A stretch of 50,821 bases of DNA. Origin: an uncultured Paracoccaceae bacterium. GTDB taxonomy: Bacteria; Pseudomonadota; Alphaproteobacteria; Rhodobacterales; Rhodobacteraceae. Position 1 is the stretch's first letter. Each line of letters begins with the position of its first letter. Under the pieces are notes generated by a model. That model did no database searches, had not been told where the DNA came from, and saw nothing but the letters and a program-made list of their open reading frames with translations. A program made the position numbers and the translations under genes. The stretch spans positions 1 to 50,821 of the forward strand of contig CANMMF010000019.1 in the NCBI GenBank assembly GCA_947498985.1. The letters are read 5' to 3'. Below, piece by piece: positions 23,870 to 31,793 of this stretch.

Positions 23870-24928
23870 TTAAACGCCGATGTCGACCGCGTCTTGTGGC
23901 GCATCAAACGCCGTTTTGTGCCTCAGTATGCTCCAAGCTATTCGGGCCAGTTTGTTAGCCAGCGCAACCGCGAGCTTGTTTCGGTTCATTCGTTCAGCAG
24001 CGTGCGTCAACCAATCACCGAAGCTGAAGTCAGGCCATCGATTGGTTCGCATCAGGATGACCTTGGCGGCCTGAACAAACAGCATTCTCAGGTATCGGCT
24101 GCCGCGTTTGGTGATGCGTCCGAGGACTGTTCGTCCTCCGGTGCTGTATTGTCGTGGCACCAGGCCAACCCATGCCGCGAAGTCGCGCCCTCGATCGAAT
24201 GCTTCGCCTGTACCAATAGCTGCGACCATTGCTGTCGAGATCATCGGGCCAATGCCGGGGATCGTCATAACGTTGACGCAGTTCTCTTCGGTGCGACTGA
24301 TCTGCTCAATCTCCTTCGAAACAGTCTCGATCCGATCATCCAGCCAGAGCCAATCCCCATAGAGACCGATCTGGATCGACCGCATCCGCGGCGATATCTC
24401 GTCCTTGCGCTCTTCCAGGATTGTCTCAAACGAGTTCTTCAACGCGCGGAGACCTTTGCGCACCGTGATGCCCTGTTCGATCAGGAAGGCACGGATCTGA
24501 TTGATGGTTGCTGTTCGACGCGACACCAAACGCGATCTGACCCGGTGCAATGCCTGTAAGTCGAGTTGATCCTGGCTCTTCTCGGACACGGTTTGCAAGT
24601 TCGGCCGAAGTGCCGCCTCGGCGATCGCCTCCGCATCGTTGTAGTCGTTCTTCTGACCCTTATTGAAAGGCTTCACATAGATCGCCGGGATGATCCGAGG
24701 CTCGAAGCCCATCTCGCGCAGTGTCCGGCTCACAAAGTGGGCGCTCAAGCATGCCTCCATGCCCACAATGCAGCGCGGCAGCTTCTCGAATGTTGCGACT
24801 AAGGCTAGGCGCTTAATCTGCCTACGCAGAACCCGCTGTCCCGTCGGATCAAAACCCACAATGTGGAAAGTGTCTTTGCCAATATCGATGCCAATCGACA
24901 CCAGCTCATCAAAGTCGTTCTTCGCCAT
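23870..24928 (-). CDS. IS110-family transposase (DEDD, IS1111 type)
   Basis: 352 residues from the ATG at 24928, with GGAG a short way upstream. The N-terminal RuvC-like DEDD domain shows SIGIDIGKDTFHIVGFD, the Glu in IVGMEACLSAHF, and the Asp pair in KNDYNDAEAIAEAAL. The C-terminal domain shows MTIPGIGPMISTAMVAAIG and WVGLVPRQYSTGGRTVLGRI, with the serine used by this family. It ends at about the usual length (near 340), with no frameshift, so the element may still be active. Confidence 0.93.
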   Translation of the reverse strand: MAKNDFDELVSIGIDIGKDTFHIVGFDPTGQRVLRRQIKRLALVATFEKLPRCIVGMEACLSAHFVSRTLREMGFEPRIIPAIYVKPFNKGQKNDYNDAEAIAEAALRPNLQTVSEKSQDQLDLQALHRVRSRLVSRRTATINQIRAFLIEQGITVRKGLRALKNSFETILEERKDEISPRMRSIQIGLYGDWLWLDDRIETVSKEIEQISRTEENCVNVMTIPGIGPMISTAMVAAIGTGEAFDRGRDFAAWVGLVPRQYSTGGRTVLGRITKRGSRYLRMLFVQAAKVILMRTNRWPDFSFGDWLTHAAERMNRNKLAVALANKLARIAWSILRHKTAFDAPQDAVDIGV

Positions 24929-24991
24929 GCTACTTCTCCGATTTGCAGAAATAGGCAAAGCCTAACCTGCTGGGTGAAGCAGCCGGTACAT

Positions 24992-25102
24992 CCCATTAGC
25001 CGCCGTCTAACGTGGACTACGGATGCTGCGGTCGCAGCCCGCATTGCCGCCATTCGCTGCGCTCGCGAAATCAGGTAGCAGGCGAACTCACGGTCCGCAG
25101 GA
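24992..25102 (+). repeat. Dispersed intergenic repeat, copy F, right half
   Basis: This is the continuation after the IS110 element: CCCATTAGCCGCC, then GATGCTGCGGTCGCAGCCCG with perfect arms, CCATTCGCTGCGCTCGCGAA and the tail CGAACTCACGGTCCGCAGGA. Its CGCAGC and GATGCTGCG match the left half as in intact copies. Confidence 0.7.
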
Positions 25103-25184
25103 CATTGGAAACATTAGCTGCAACTGCGCGAATGGCCGGTGTTCTGCAAGTCTAAGTCAGTTTCACAGCGCCTCTAAAGTTCAC

Positions 25185-25781
25185 TCAGAACCAGAATTGC
25201 ATCACCGTGGCTGCAAGTAATACCGCCATTAGGCCGTTAAACACATTCCAGTGCCAATCAAAAATGAATAGTCGCGCGACCACACCGCCGGCCAAAGCCC
25301 AAACAGAGAGCGAGAAACTTGCCGCGAACACGAATGTACCAGCCAAGATAGCGCCGAGCACGATGGGTTCTGAAACCATATCAGAGAATGAAGACGCCAC
25401 TCCCATGGCCATTGCCCAGGCTTTAGGATTGATCAGAAGGAGCACGGCTCCACCAGGCAAGCTGGTTGGCCGGGAGGTGTCGACTTCCGTCTGCCTGGGC
25501 GGGCCGGCCAGCCCTATCTTTACGGCGAGCCACAACAAGTATGCCGAGCCAAATGCTTTGACGCTGAATTCAAGAAAAGGATTTGATTTCAAAGCGGCAG
25601 CGAGGCTGGTTCCTGATACGGCCATGAGTAAGGCAAGCGCAAAAGCAATCCCCAAGATCAAGGGAACAGTGCGCTTGAATCCAAACCGCGCTCCGGATGC
25701 AGTCGCAAGTGTTGTCGCTCCGCCCGGCGAACCGGTCGCCACCAATGCGAATACAACTAGTGCCCAAAACTGGTCTGGCAT
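25185..25781 (-). CDS. LysE/RhtB-family exporter
   Basis: 198 residues, six membrane helices typical of the family: FWALVVFALVATGSPGGATT (the usual PGP-like signature has become SPGGAT), FGFKRTVPLILGIAFALALL, AYLLWLAVKIGLAG, LLINPKAWAMAMGVASSFSD (conserved NPKAW). Members export amino acids and related metabolites out of the cell. The gene begins 5 bases after the RidA stop, so the two form an operon. RidA removes reactive enamines from amino acid metabolism, which fits export of an amino acid. Confidence 0.92.
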   Translation of the reverse strand: MPDQFWALVVFALVATGSPGGATTLATASGARFGFKRTVPLILGIAFALALLMAVSGTSLAAALKSNPFLEFSVKAFGSAYLLWLAVKIGLAGPPRQTEVDTSRPTSLPGGAVLLLINPKAWAMAMGVASSFSDMVSEPIVLGAILAGTFVFAASFSLSVWALAGGVVARLFIFDWHWNVFNGLMAVLLAATVMQFWF

Positions 25782-25786
25782 GACAC

Positions 25787-26185
25787 TTACCGGGCGGCCG
25801 TCACTTCGATCTCGACCAGTAGTTCGGGCGAAGCCAAGGCGGAGACCACCAGTGTCGTCACGGCTGGGGCATGGCCTTCGTTCCAGCGCGCCTGCCGCAC
25901 TTTGGACAAAACCGATAGATTGGCCGCATCCGTCACGTAGTAGACAACACGCAGAATGTCAGAGGTCGCCAGACCGGCGTCGGCCAGAAGCGCCTCAACA
26001 TTGTCGATTGCCTGATGGCACTGAGGCTCAAATCCTGCTGGCGTTGTACCGTCTGGGGCAACGCCAATCTGACCGGACAGGCAGACCAGCGATTGCGGTT
26101 GGTTGATCTGTGTGCCGTGCACATAGATCCCCTGGAATTGCTCAGGAACGGCGCGCAATCCGGCGGGCGTCAGTCGTTTGATCAT
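25787..26185 (-). CDS. RidA-family (YjgF/YER057c/UK114) protein
   Basis: About 132 residues. The family pattern is present: SLVCLSGQIGVAPDGTTPAG, QAIDNVEALLADAGLATSDI, VVYYVTDAANLSVLSKVRQA, PAVTTLVVSALASPELLVEI. The catalytic Arg of true RidA (IRxxxG) is not at its usual place, since the end reads VEIEVTAAR. It may therefore belong to a subgroup (Rid4-7) without imine deaminase activity. Starts at 26185 or 26200 are both possible. It precedes the LysE gene in one operon. Confidence 0.88.
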   Translation of the reverse strand: MIKRLTPAGLRAVPEQFQGIYVHGTQINQPQSLVCLSGQIGVAPDGTTPAGFEPQCHQAIDNVEALLADAGLATSDILRVVYYVTDAANLSVLSKVRQARWNEGHAPAVTTLVVSALASPELLVEIEVTAAR

Positions 26186-26289
26186 CTGAATTCCCATCAT
26201 TCCACTAAACTGGCGCCGAAATTATTGGGATCTCCCTGTGGCGACCAATAAACCGTTATTCTCTGTCATCAGCACAGCTATTGGCTGTT

Positions 26290-26666
26290 TCAACTTTCGT
26301 CGACGATGCTGGAAATCAGCACGTCGCTTGTTCGAAATGCCGAAGCACCACAGAATTGCAGGCTTTGCCCTGCCTTCCAGCCGTTTGGCTGATCCGCCGC
26401 AACGCGCGCAGAGAATTCGATCTCGGCCAACGTGGTTTCACCAACCGATATTGCGTTTGTCACCCTCTGTTTGCGGCTTTCAAAGGCTTGACCGCCAAGC
26501 TCGGCCAATTCAGCGAATGCCTGCTTGCCAGAGGTTTCAGACGTGACCGCTTCATCTGAAACATTTAGAATACAACATCTTCCGCGAGGCACGTCAGCAT
26601 CGCCGCGATGTTCTTTTCATTGTAAGCCGCAATGTAGCGGTTAATCACATCAGGTATCGCTGTCAT
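26290..26666 (-). pseudogene. Frameshifted NTF2/SnoaL-like protein gene
   Basis: The reading begins at an ATG (26666) that overlaps the PhzF stop as ATGA: MTAIPDVINRYIAAYNEKNI then AAMLTCLAEDVVF, where a stop appears. One frame away the same domain continues: NVSDEAVTSETSGKQAFAEL, TLAEIEFSARVAADQPNGWK, then ISSIVDES. Together they make a full NTF2-like domain of about 125 residues, so one or two bases have been lost or gained near 26610. The ATGA overlap says it was once translated with the PhzF gene. Confidence 0.6.
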
Positions 26667-27502
26667 CCGATGTTCCTTGCACTTCCGGAAATTTCGACCG
26701 ACGCGCCTTTAGTATCGCTCAACGCTACTTCGATAAGAGACGGGCTCCCCATGTCTTCCCCCTGACGGATTGTGAACTTGCCACCGTGGGGCCAGCCTTG
26801 ATCGCGCAGGTAGCCGGCAAACGCTGCGGCTGCCGCCCCAGTCGCCGGGTCCTCAAGAACACCGCCCGACGCAAAGGCGTTGCGAACCACGAAGACCTGA
26901 TCGTCCTCGACGTGCACCAGCATCACCGTTACCAGATCATGTCTGCGCATGACTGTACGTCCATCTTCGAGATCGTATGCCATTGCGGCAAGCCTGGTGC
27001 GATCCTTTAGTGGTAAGACAATATGGTCAGCGCCACCGTGGATGCGCGCCGGAGGAAGTCGCGGATCGAGATCGTCCGGTGTCAGCCCGAACAGTGCCAT
27101 GACATCCTGTGCCTCATTTTCGTTTATCGTGCTGCTCTTTGTCGGAGGTGAAGACAACGTGGCCTTCATTCCGTCCGATGCTGCGTCTGCAGTCACGGTG
27201 ATCGTTGCGTTGTTCAACGTCAGTGTGAAGGATCCTGCGCCGTAACGTTCGCCCAAAGCGGCTCCGAGGGCGATGGTCGCGTGACCACAAAAAGGGACTT
27301 CGGATTCCGGCGAGAAATACCTGACCCGCCATTTCTTGCCGCTGTCATCCAGTGCGGTGGCAAAGGCTGTTTCGGAGTATCCGACTTCCGCTGCGACCCG
27401 TGCCATCTCATTTTCGTCTAACGCGTCGTCCGACAACACCACACCAGCGGGATTGCCGCCCCGTGATCCCTGACTGAACGCTCCAATGCGCTGAACATCC
27501 AT
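26663..27502 (-). CDS. PhzF-family isomerase-like protein
   Basis: 279 residues from the ATG at 27502, with AGGAG 6 bases upstream. The diaminopimelate-epimerase-like fold of PhzF is clear: GNPAGVV with AFSQGSRG before it, the catalytic Glu region VAAEVGYSETAFAT, CGHATIALGAAL, and GGVLEDPATGAAAAAFAGYL. Members isomerise small substrates; most are not in phenazine pathways, and no such pathway is present here. The gene overlaps a broken NTF2-like gene and is divergent from an Lrp-type regulator. Confidence 0.92.
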   Translation of the reverse strand: MDVQRIGAFSQGSRGGNPAGVVLSDDALDENEMARVAAEVGYSETAFATALDDSGKKWRVRYFSPESEVPFCGHATIALGAALGERYGAGSFTLTLNNATITVTADAASDGMKATLSSPPTKSSTINENEAQDVMALFGLTPDDLDPRLPPARIHGGADHIVLPLKDRTRLAAMAYDLEDGRTVMRRHDLVTVMLVHVEDDQVFVVRNAFASGGVLEDPATGAAAAAFAGYLRDQGWPHGGKFTIRQGEDMGSPSLIEVALSDTKGASVEISGSARNIG

Positions 27503-27624
27503 CAAAAGCTCCTGTGTCTCGTTTTTGGGATTTTAGTACGCGCTTCGACCGCCGTCCCGGCGACATCAGTGGCATTAGCGGATATTCTCTTTTGTTCCGG
27601 TTCCAACTGGTGCATATAACTTTC

Positions 27625-28071
27625 ATGTCGAAAGAGCCGGACCAAACAGACCGTCAGATTGTCGAGATACTCGAATCTCGCGGGCGTAGCAGTCTTGCCG
27701 ACATTGGCAAGGAGGTGGGGCTTACTGGTCCGGCCGTCGGCGAAAGGCTTCGCGCCCTCCAGGAGAATGGCTATATCACCGGTTTCGGCGCGCGAACCGA
27801 CCTGCGCAAGTTCGGCTATTCCATACAGGCGCTTGTTCGGATCAAACCGCGGAGCGGGCAGCTTCACACAGTCGAGAAGATGATTGAAGAACAGCCGCGC
27901 TTCATGTCCTGCGACCGGGTCACGGGTGATGATTGTTATGTCGCTCGGTTGCTGTTGAAAGATGTGGCAGAGCTGGACAAGATCCTTCTGCCTTTTCATG
28001 ACCGGGCAGAAACAAACACATCTATTGTGAAGTCCAGCATGTTCGAACCCCGGTTGCCGCCACTGGACTAA
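27625..28071 (+). CDS. Lrp/AsnC-family transcriptional regulator
   Basis: 148 residues. The N-terminal winged helix-turn-helix is MSKEPDQTDRQIVEILESRG, LADIGKEVGLTGPAVGERLR, ALQENGYITGF. The RAM effector domain follows (YSIQALVRIKPRSGQLHTVE, CDRVTGDDCYVARLLLKDVA). I chose the ATG at 27625 because the family begins here; a longer frame from 27514 has no family match. It is divergent from the PhzF gene, the likely target, and convergent with the LysR gene at 28078. Confidence 0.92.
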   Translation: MSKEPDQTDRQIVEILESRGRSSLADIGKEVGLTGPAVGERLRALQENGYITGFGARTDLRKFGYSIQALVRIKPRSGQLHTVEKMIEEQPRFMSCDRVTGDDCYVARLLLKDVAELDKILLPFHDRAETNTSIVKSSMFEPRLPPLD

Positions 28072-28077
28072 GGGGTG

Positions 28078-28977
28078 TCAGTGTCTCCAATCCTTTGTCG
28101 CCGCCAAGAGCCACTTCCGGAATGTCCTTATCTTTTGCGAGTGCCGGTGGCTCTCGGGATAGACGAGCCAATAGCCGGAGTCATCCTGACAGGTGAGCTC
28201 GAACGGTTTTATCAACCGACCGCTTGAGAGTTCGCCCCTGAAGAACGCGGGCGTCAGCATGGCCACGCCCTTGCCTGCAATCGCGGCATTGGCTTCCAAA
28301 ATCTGCGGCCCAAAATGCTGCCGGGCATCGTTCGACATGTCAGCATCATCCAGCCCGGCAGCTGACAGCCAATGGGCCCACCAGGGATCGGACCGAGAAA
28401 GGATCGGAAGGCGCAACAGATCTTTGGGCGTGCGGACGCCTCCGATACTGTCTGCCAGGTGTCGACTTAGCATTGGGGTGTAGCGGTTTGGGATGAGCAG
28501 GTGGCTCGACAATCCACGCCAATCACCTCTGCCGCCACGAATGCCGACGTCAAAACCGCTTGACGAAAAATCCGTAAGTGTCTCGCTGACTTCGACACGA
28601 ACCGCAATATTGGGATTCTCCATTTGGAAGCTTCCAAGGTGCTGGGCCAGAAAGTTGGTTGCGAAGGTTGGTATGACGCTGATCGCCAATGTCTCCTGGG
28701 ACGTCCCTTTTGCTTCGGCGAAGCCGTCGCTCAGAATGTTCAATGCCTCGGTCGCCTTTGCGGCGAATCCTGCCCCGACCTCCGAGAGTGATACACCCCG
28801 CGCCTCGCGAACAAAAAGCGGTGCTCCGACCCGTTCCTCCAATACTTTGATCTGATAACTCACAGCGGCCTGCGTCATTCCCAACTTGTCCGCTGCGAGC
28901 GTAAAGTTCTTGCAACGCGCGGCTTCTTCGAAAACCCGGATCGCTGACAACGGGGGAAGCGCCCGCCGTACCATCAT
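28078..28977 (-). CDS. LysR-family transcriptional regulator (GcvA-like)
   Basis: 299 residues. The helix-turn-helix is LSAIRVFEEAARCKNFTLAA then LGMTQAAVSYQIKVLEERVG. The effector domain has the GcvA-type FDVGIRGGRGDWRGLSSHLL, and the end is LLAATKDWRH. It is convergent with the Lrp gene (6 bases between the stops). Upstream lies only a small reading frame at 29077, so a neighbouring target is not obvious. Confidence 0.92.
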   Translation of the reverse strand: MMVRRALPPLSAIRVFEEAARCKNFTLAADKLGMTQAAVSYQIKVLEERVGAPLFVREARGVSLSEVGAGFAAKATEALNILSDGFAEAKGTSQETLAISVIPTFATNFLAQHLGSFQMENPNIAVRVEVSETLTDFSSSGFDVGIRGGRGDWRGLSSHLLIPNRYTPMLSRHLADSIGGVRTPKDLLRLPILSRSDPWWAHWLSAAGLDDADMSNDARQHFGPQILEANAAIAGKGVAMLTPAFFRGELSSGRLIKPFELTCQDDSGYWLVYPESHRHSQKIRTFRKWLLAATKDWRH

Positions 28978-29076
28978 AGATTTTCCTTATACCTTGAGCG
29001 CGCGTTTGATTGGATACGCTGTTGCTTGTCCGAAATACCTTCCCTCACCCATCAATTCAACAAATATGAGGGTGAT

Positions 29077-29241
29077 ATGAAACCCAGTTCTATTGCCAAA
29101 GGCTTACTGCGAACGGTGAAGGCCGTTTCCATTCCTCTGCTCAAAAAGCGACTACAGGCAGAGGACATTCGCCAATGGTCGCGACACATGAAAAAGGACA
29201 TTGGTATGGACTACCTCGACCCACCGGATCGTACCCATTAA
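29077..29241 (+). CDS. Small hypothetical protein (54 residues)
   Basis: The ATG at 29077 stands behind GAGGG. The protein is basic and helical: MKPSSIAKGLLRTVKAVSIP, LLKKRLQAEDIRQW, MKKDIGMDYLDPPDRTH. The end loosely resembles DUF1127-type small proteins (a KDIG motif near the C-terminus). A repeat copy begins immediately after the stop. I see no other evidence of function. Confidence 0.45.
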   Translation: MKPSSIAKGLLRTVKAVSIPLLKKRLQAEDIRQWSRHMKKDIGMDYLDPPDRTH

Positions 29242-29421
29242 GGGCTCTTGGCGGCCTTTAGATCGGGTGCAGCATGTTCGTTTTGCTAGGTCGCCCACCC
29301 CGATCAAGGACGGCCCATTGCGGACTCTCAACCCACCCGCCGGATGCTGCGGTCGCAGCCCGCCTTGCCGACATTCGCTGCGTCTGCAAAATTTGCGCCA
29401 GGTCGAACTCACAGTGTGCGG
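29242..29421 (+). repeat. Dispersed intergenic repeat, copy G (complete)
   Basis: The left half runs GGGCTCTTGGCGGCC to GGGTGCAGCATG. The centre has GGACGGCCCATTGCGGAC. The right half runs GATGCTGCGGTCGCAGCCCG, ACATTCGCTGCGTCTGCAAA and the tail CGAACTCACAGTGTGCGGGA. About 180 bases. It begins at the base after the stop codon of the small gene at 29077. The rest of 29422-29583 shows no gene. Confidence 0.75.
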
Positions 29422-29583
29422 GATATCGGGTGAATTCGCTGCGGCTACGTACATGTCTGCTTTGCCCGCTTTACGGACCGTAAAGTTGCGGTGCGCACAA
29501 ACTGCACACCTCCGGCGGCTATGTAGGTGATGCAGCCCACCAGCGCGTCCGATCCCCCAAAACTGGCGCAGTGGTTCGAACGT

Positions 29584-30288
29584 TCAATCGGATCTCAACA
29601 AACTGACCAGATCCGGCTCTGTCTTGTGAGTTTTTTTGAAGTCGAGATCCATCCGTATGTGTTCAAGATGCTCTCGCGCGAGGTCCGAAGCTCGTCCGGC
29701 ATCGCGTTCCCGGATGGCTTCGAGAATTCTTTCATGTTCGTCTTCCCGGCAACAGGACGATTTGCCCGACCCGAACATTGCAACGATCAGGGACGTGCGC
29801 GTCACTAGTTCACGCAAAGTCCGGGTCAGAAAGCCGTTCCCCGACACCGTCGCAACAAGGACGTGGAATTCCCCCGAAAGCCGGATGACCTCTTGGCGGT
29901 TGTCGGCGTGGCGCGCCGCTTTTTCTCTGTCGATGTGATCTGTCAGCGCCTTCAGCCCGCTTGTACCGATGCGCTCTGCCACCTGCGCGGTCAAACTTGG
30001 TTCGATATGTATCCGCGCTTCGAAAACCTCGTCGGCATCGCTTTTTGTCGGGCTGGCAACGAATGCACCGCGGTTGGACCGAAGTTCCACGATCCCCTGG
30101 CTCGCCAGCAACAGCAGAGCGCGGCGGGCCTTCATCCGTCCGACACCGAAACTTTCGCAGATGGTTGCTTCACTGAGCTTTGTCATAGGGGCCAAGGTCT
30201 GCTGCATGACTGCGCTGTAGATCCGGTTCACGATCTTCTGCTCTTCGTTCAGGGACGCGTCCGACTCTTTCAATTGCTGTACTGCCAA
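29584..30288 (-). CDS. GntR-family regulator (FadR/FCD type)
   Basis: 234 residues. The N-terminal GntR winged helix is KIVNRIYSAVMQQTLAPMTK, LSEATICESFGVGRMKARRA, LLLLASQGIVELRSNRGAFV. The all-helical FCD domain follows, with metal-type ligands: the Asp in EVFEARIHIEPSL, then HVLVATVSGNGFLTRTL and a His near the end (AREHLEHIR). It is divergent from the ABC transporter operon at 30503, and two inverted repeats lie in the gap. It most likely represses the transporter and ureide genes and responds to a ureide or related acid. Confidence 0.92.
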   Translation of the reverse strand: MAVQQLKESDASLNEEQKIVNRIYSAVMQQTLAPMTKLSEATICESFGVGRMKARRALLLLASQGIVELRSNRGAFVASPTKSDADEVFEARIHIEPSLTAQVAERIGTSGLKALTDHIDREKAARHADNRQEVIRLSGEFHVLVATVSGNGFLTRTLRELVTRTSLIVAMFGSGKSSCCREDEHERILEAIRERDAGRASDLAREHLEHIRMDLDFKKTHKTEPDLVSLLRSD

Positions 30289-30342
30289 CGCTTCGACCTC
30301 CGAGATCCCGGTTTTCTGGCTGCTTAATTGTCAGTCTAGTCG

Positions 30343-30364
30343 CTATTTTCGTCAGCGAAAATAG
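30343..30364. promoter_or_regulatory. Inverted repeat 1 in the GntR/transporter gap
   Basis: CTATTTTCG and CGAAAATAG pair perfectly around TCAG. It lies 55 bases upstream of the GntR start. It could be an operator for the GntR protein or a hairpin in its leader. Confidence 0.45.
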
Positions 30365-30379
30365 TAATGATCGTCACCA

Positions 30380-30404
30380 CTATGTCAAATAATCGTTGAC
30401 ATAG
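30380..30404. promoter_or_regulatory. Inverted repeat 2 overlapping a possible -35 box
   Basis: CTATGTCAA and TTGACATAG pair perfectly around seven bases. The right arm contains TTGACA (30396-30401), a perfect -35 hexamer reading towards the transporter operon, about 100 bases before its first start codon. Binding here would block that promoter, as expected for a repressor. No strong -10 box is visible 17 bases on. Confidence 0.5.
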
Positions 30405-30502
30405 ATTGTTAACGATCCTTTCCTGAAGCCACTCGACCGTTAAAACGGCGAGGGCAACCCGATTGGAAGAAACTCGGGCGAAGCGCAACAGAGGAGAAAG
30501 AC

Positions 30503-31690
30503 ATGAAACGCAGAAGCATTCTGAAGTCCGCTGCGGCGGCCGTTGCCCTTTCCGCGATGGCGGCAGGCAGCGCATGGGCAGAAAACCCAACGCTGAAAAT
30601 CGGGTTCGTCGGCGTGACCAGCGGGCCAGCCGCCGCATGGGGAATTTCAAACCAACGTTCGATGGAAGCGCGCGCCGCCTGGATCAACGAAACCGGTGGC
30701 TACACCATCGGCGACACGACTTATGACATTGAGATCGTGTCATTCGACGACCAGAAGGACCCCAAGCGCGCAATCGCGGGCATGGAGAAGATGGCGCAAG
30801 AAGGCATCCACTACGTGGTCGGTCCGAATGTGGACGACGGTGCCGCAGCGGTGCGCCCGGTGGCCGAAGCCAATGGGATCATGTATTTCCCCTACGCCTT
30901 CCCGAAAGAGCTCTACACCGCTCCGGCGTCAAACGCCGTCTTGGGCATGGTCGCCAACTACCAGTCGGGCCCGGCGATCTACAAACATCTGATGGAAAAC
31001 GAAGGCGTCAAGACTGTTGCTTTCATCGCGGCAAACGAATCCGACCCGCTGAGCCAGCGTGATGGCGGTGTTGCGGCAGCCGAGGCACTTGGGCTCGAAG
31101 TCGTTTCGAGCAACGTCACCTATCAGGTCGACACAACCGACTTCACCCCGGTTTTGACACCCGTCCTGCGCACACAGCCGGACCTGTTGGTTCTTTCTGG
31201 TGTATCACCTGCAAATGCACCGCAGCTGATCCGCTCGGCCCGCGAGCTGGGCTATCAGGGGCTAATCTCGACTGAAACTGCGCAGGACGCGCAGGTGCTC
31301 CAGGAAGGCGCTGGCGATCTGGCGAACGGGTTTATCTCGGTGGGCGGCGCGTCCACGCCCGAACTGGCATCGGATGCCATGCGCGAATTCGTGCAGCGCT
31401 ACACCGACATGTTCGGCGAATACAACGACGAATCCAACACCAAGGTCTATGCGCTGGAGTACATCCTTGAAACGCTCAAGGCGGATCCTGCCGGCATCGA
31501 CAACGTAGACGTGTTCAAGGCGACGATGGACACGTTCGAAGCACCCAACCCCTACATGGTTGGCGACGCCAAGCTGCGCTACGTAGGCGACAGTTCGTTT
31601 GGTCAAAAGCGCCAGGTGGCCGTGCCACTTGTGGTGAACGTCTTCCAGGACGGCACGTTCGAAACGCTCTTCGTCGCAGAAGTCGATTAA
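30503..31690 (+). CDS. Liv-type ABC transporter substrate-binding protein
   Basis: 395 residues with GAGGAG upstream of the start. Signal peptide: MKRRSILKSAAAAVALSAMA with cleavage after GSAWA. The mature part is a type 1 periplasmic binding protein (LivJ/AmiC/UrtA-like): LKIGFVGVTSGPAAAWGISN, then ISFDDQKDPK-like residues after DIEIV, and HYVVGPNVDDGAAAVRPVAE. It delivers ligand to the permease encoded downstream. Because the operon continues with a hydantoin-type racemase and ureide enzymes, I infer a ureide such as allantoin as ligand rather than a branched-chain amino acid. Confidence 0.92.
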   Translation: MKRRSILKSAAAAVALSAMAAGSAWAENPTLKIGFVGVTSGPAAAWGISNQRSMEARAAWINETGGYTIGDTTYDIEIVSFDDQKDPKRAIAGMEKMAQEGIHYVVGPNVDDGAAAVRPVAEANGIMYFPYAFPKELYTAPASNAVLGMVANYQSGPAIYKHLMENEGVKTVAFIAANESDPLSQRDGGVAAAEALGLEVVSSNVTYQVDTTDFTPVLTPVLRTQPDLLVLSGVSPANAPQLIRSARELGYQGLISTETAQDAQVLQEGAGDLANGFISVGGASTPELASDAMREFVQRYTDMFGEYNDESNTKVYALEYILETLKADPAGIDNVDVFKATMDTFEAPNPYMVGDAKLRYVGDSSFGQKRQVAVPLVVNVFQDGTFETLFVAEVD

Positions 31691-31706
31691 TTCGTCTCCT
31701 CCCGTC

Positions 31707-31766
31707 TAGCCAGGCGTTGTTCTGGCAAGATGCAACCAAACTCCGGGCCCGATTGGGGGCTCGGAG
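31707..31766 (+). terminator. Two hairpins between the binding-protein and permease genes
   Basis: GCCAG/CTGGC pair at 31707-31724. A longer stem, CTCCGGGCCC with GGGCTCGGAG (one G-U pair), lies at 31741-31766. There is no T run. In binding-protein-dependent transport operons, hairpins at this point often protect the upstream message or partly stop transcription so that more binding protein is made than permease. Confidence 0.45.
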
Positions 31767-31793
31767 TAACCAAGAATTCACTACGGGGACGGT

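Larger units (their letters stand above)
23635..24994 (-). mobile_element. IS110-family (IS1111-type) insertion sequence inside a repeat copy
   Basis: The transposase (23870-24928) is bounded by a perfect 14-base subterminal inverted repeat: ATGTACCGGCTGCT at 23640-23653 and AGCAGCCGGTACAT at 24978-24991. Subterminal repeats of this size mark the IS1111 group of IS110. CCCA occurs on both sides (23631-23634 and 24992-24995), so the exact tips are uncertain by a few bases. Removing the element rejoins GGCACGGCCCA to TTAGCCGCC and restores the repeat's central motif. The noncoding side downstream of the transposase is much longer (about 216 bases) than the upstream side (about 50). Confidence 0.8.

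Noticed and set aside
25187-26200. Long plus-strand frame opposite LysE and RidA genes
   Set aside because: Shadow of two well-supported minus-strand genes.
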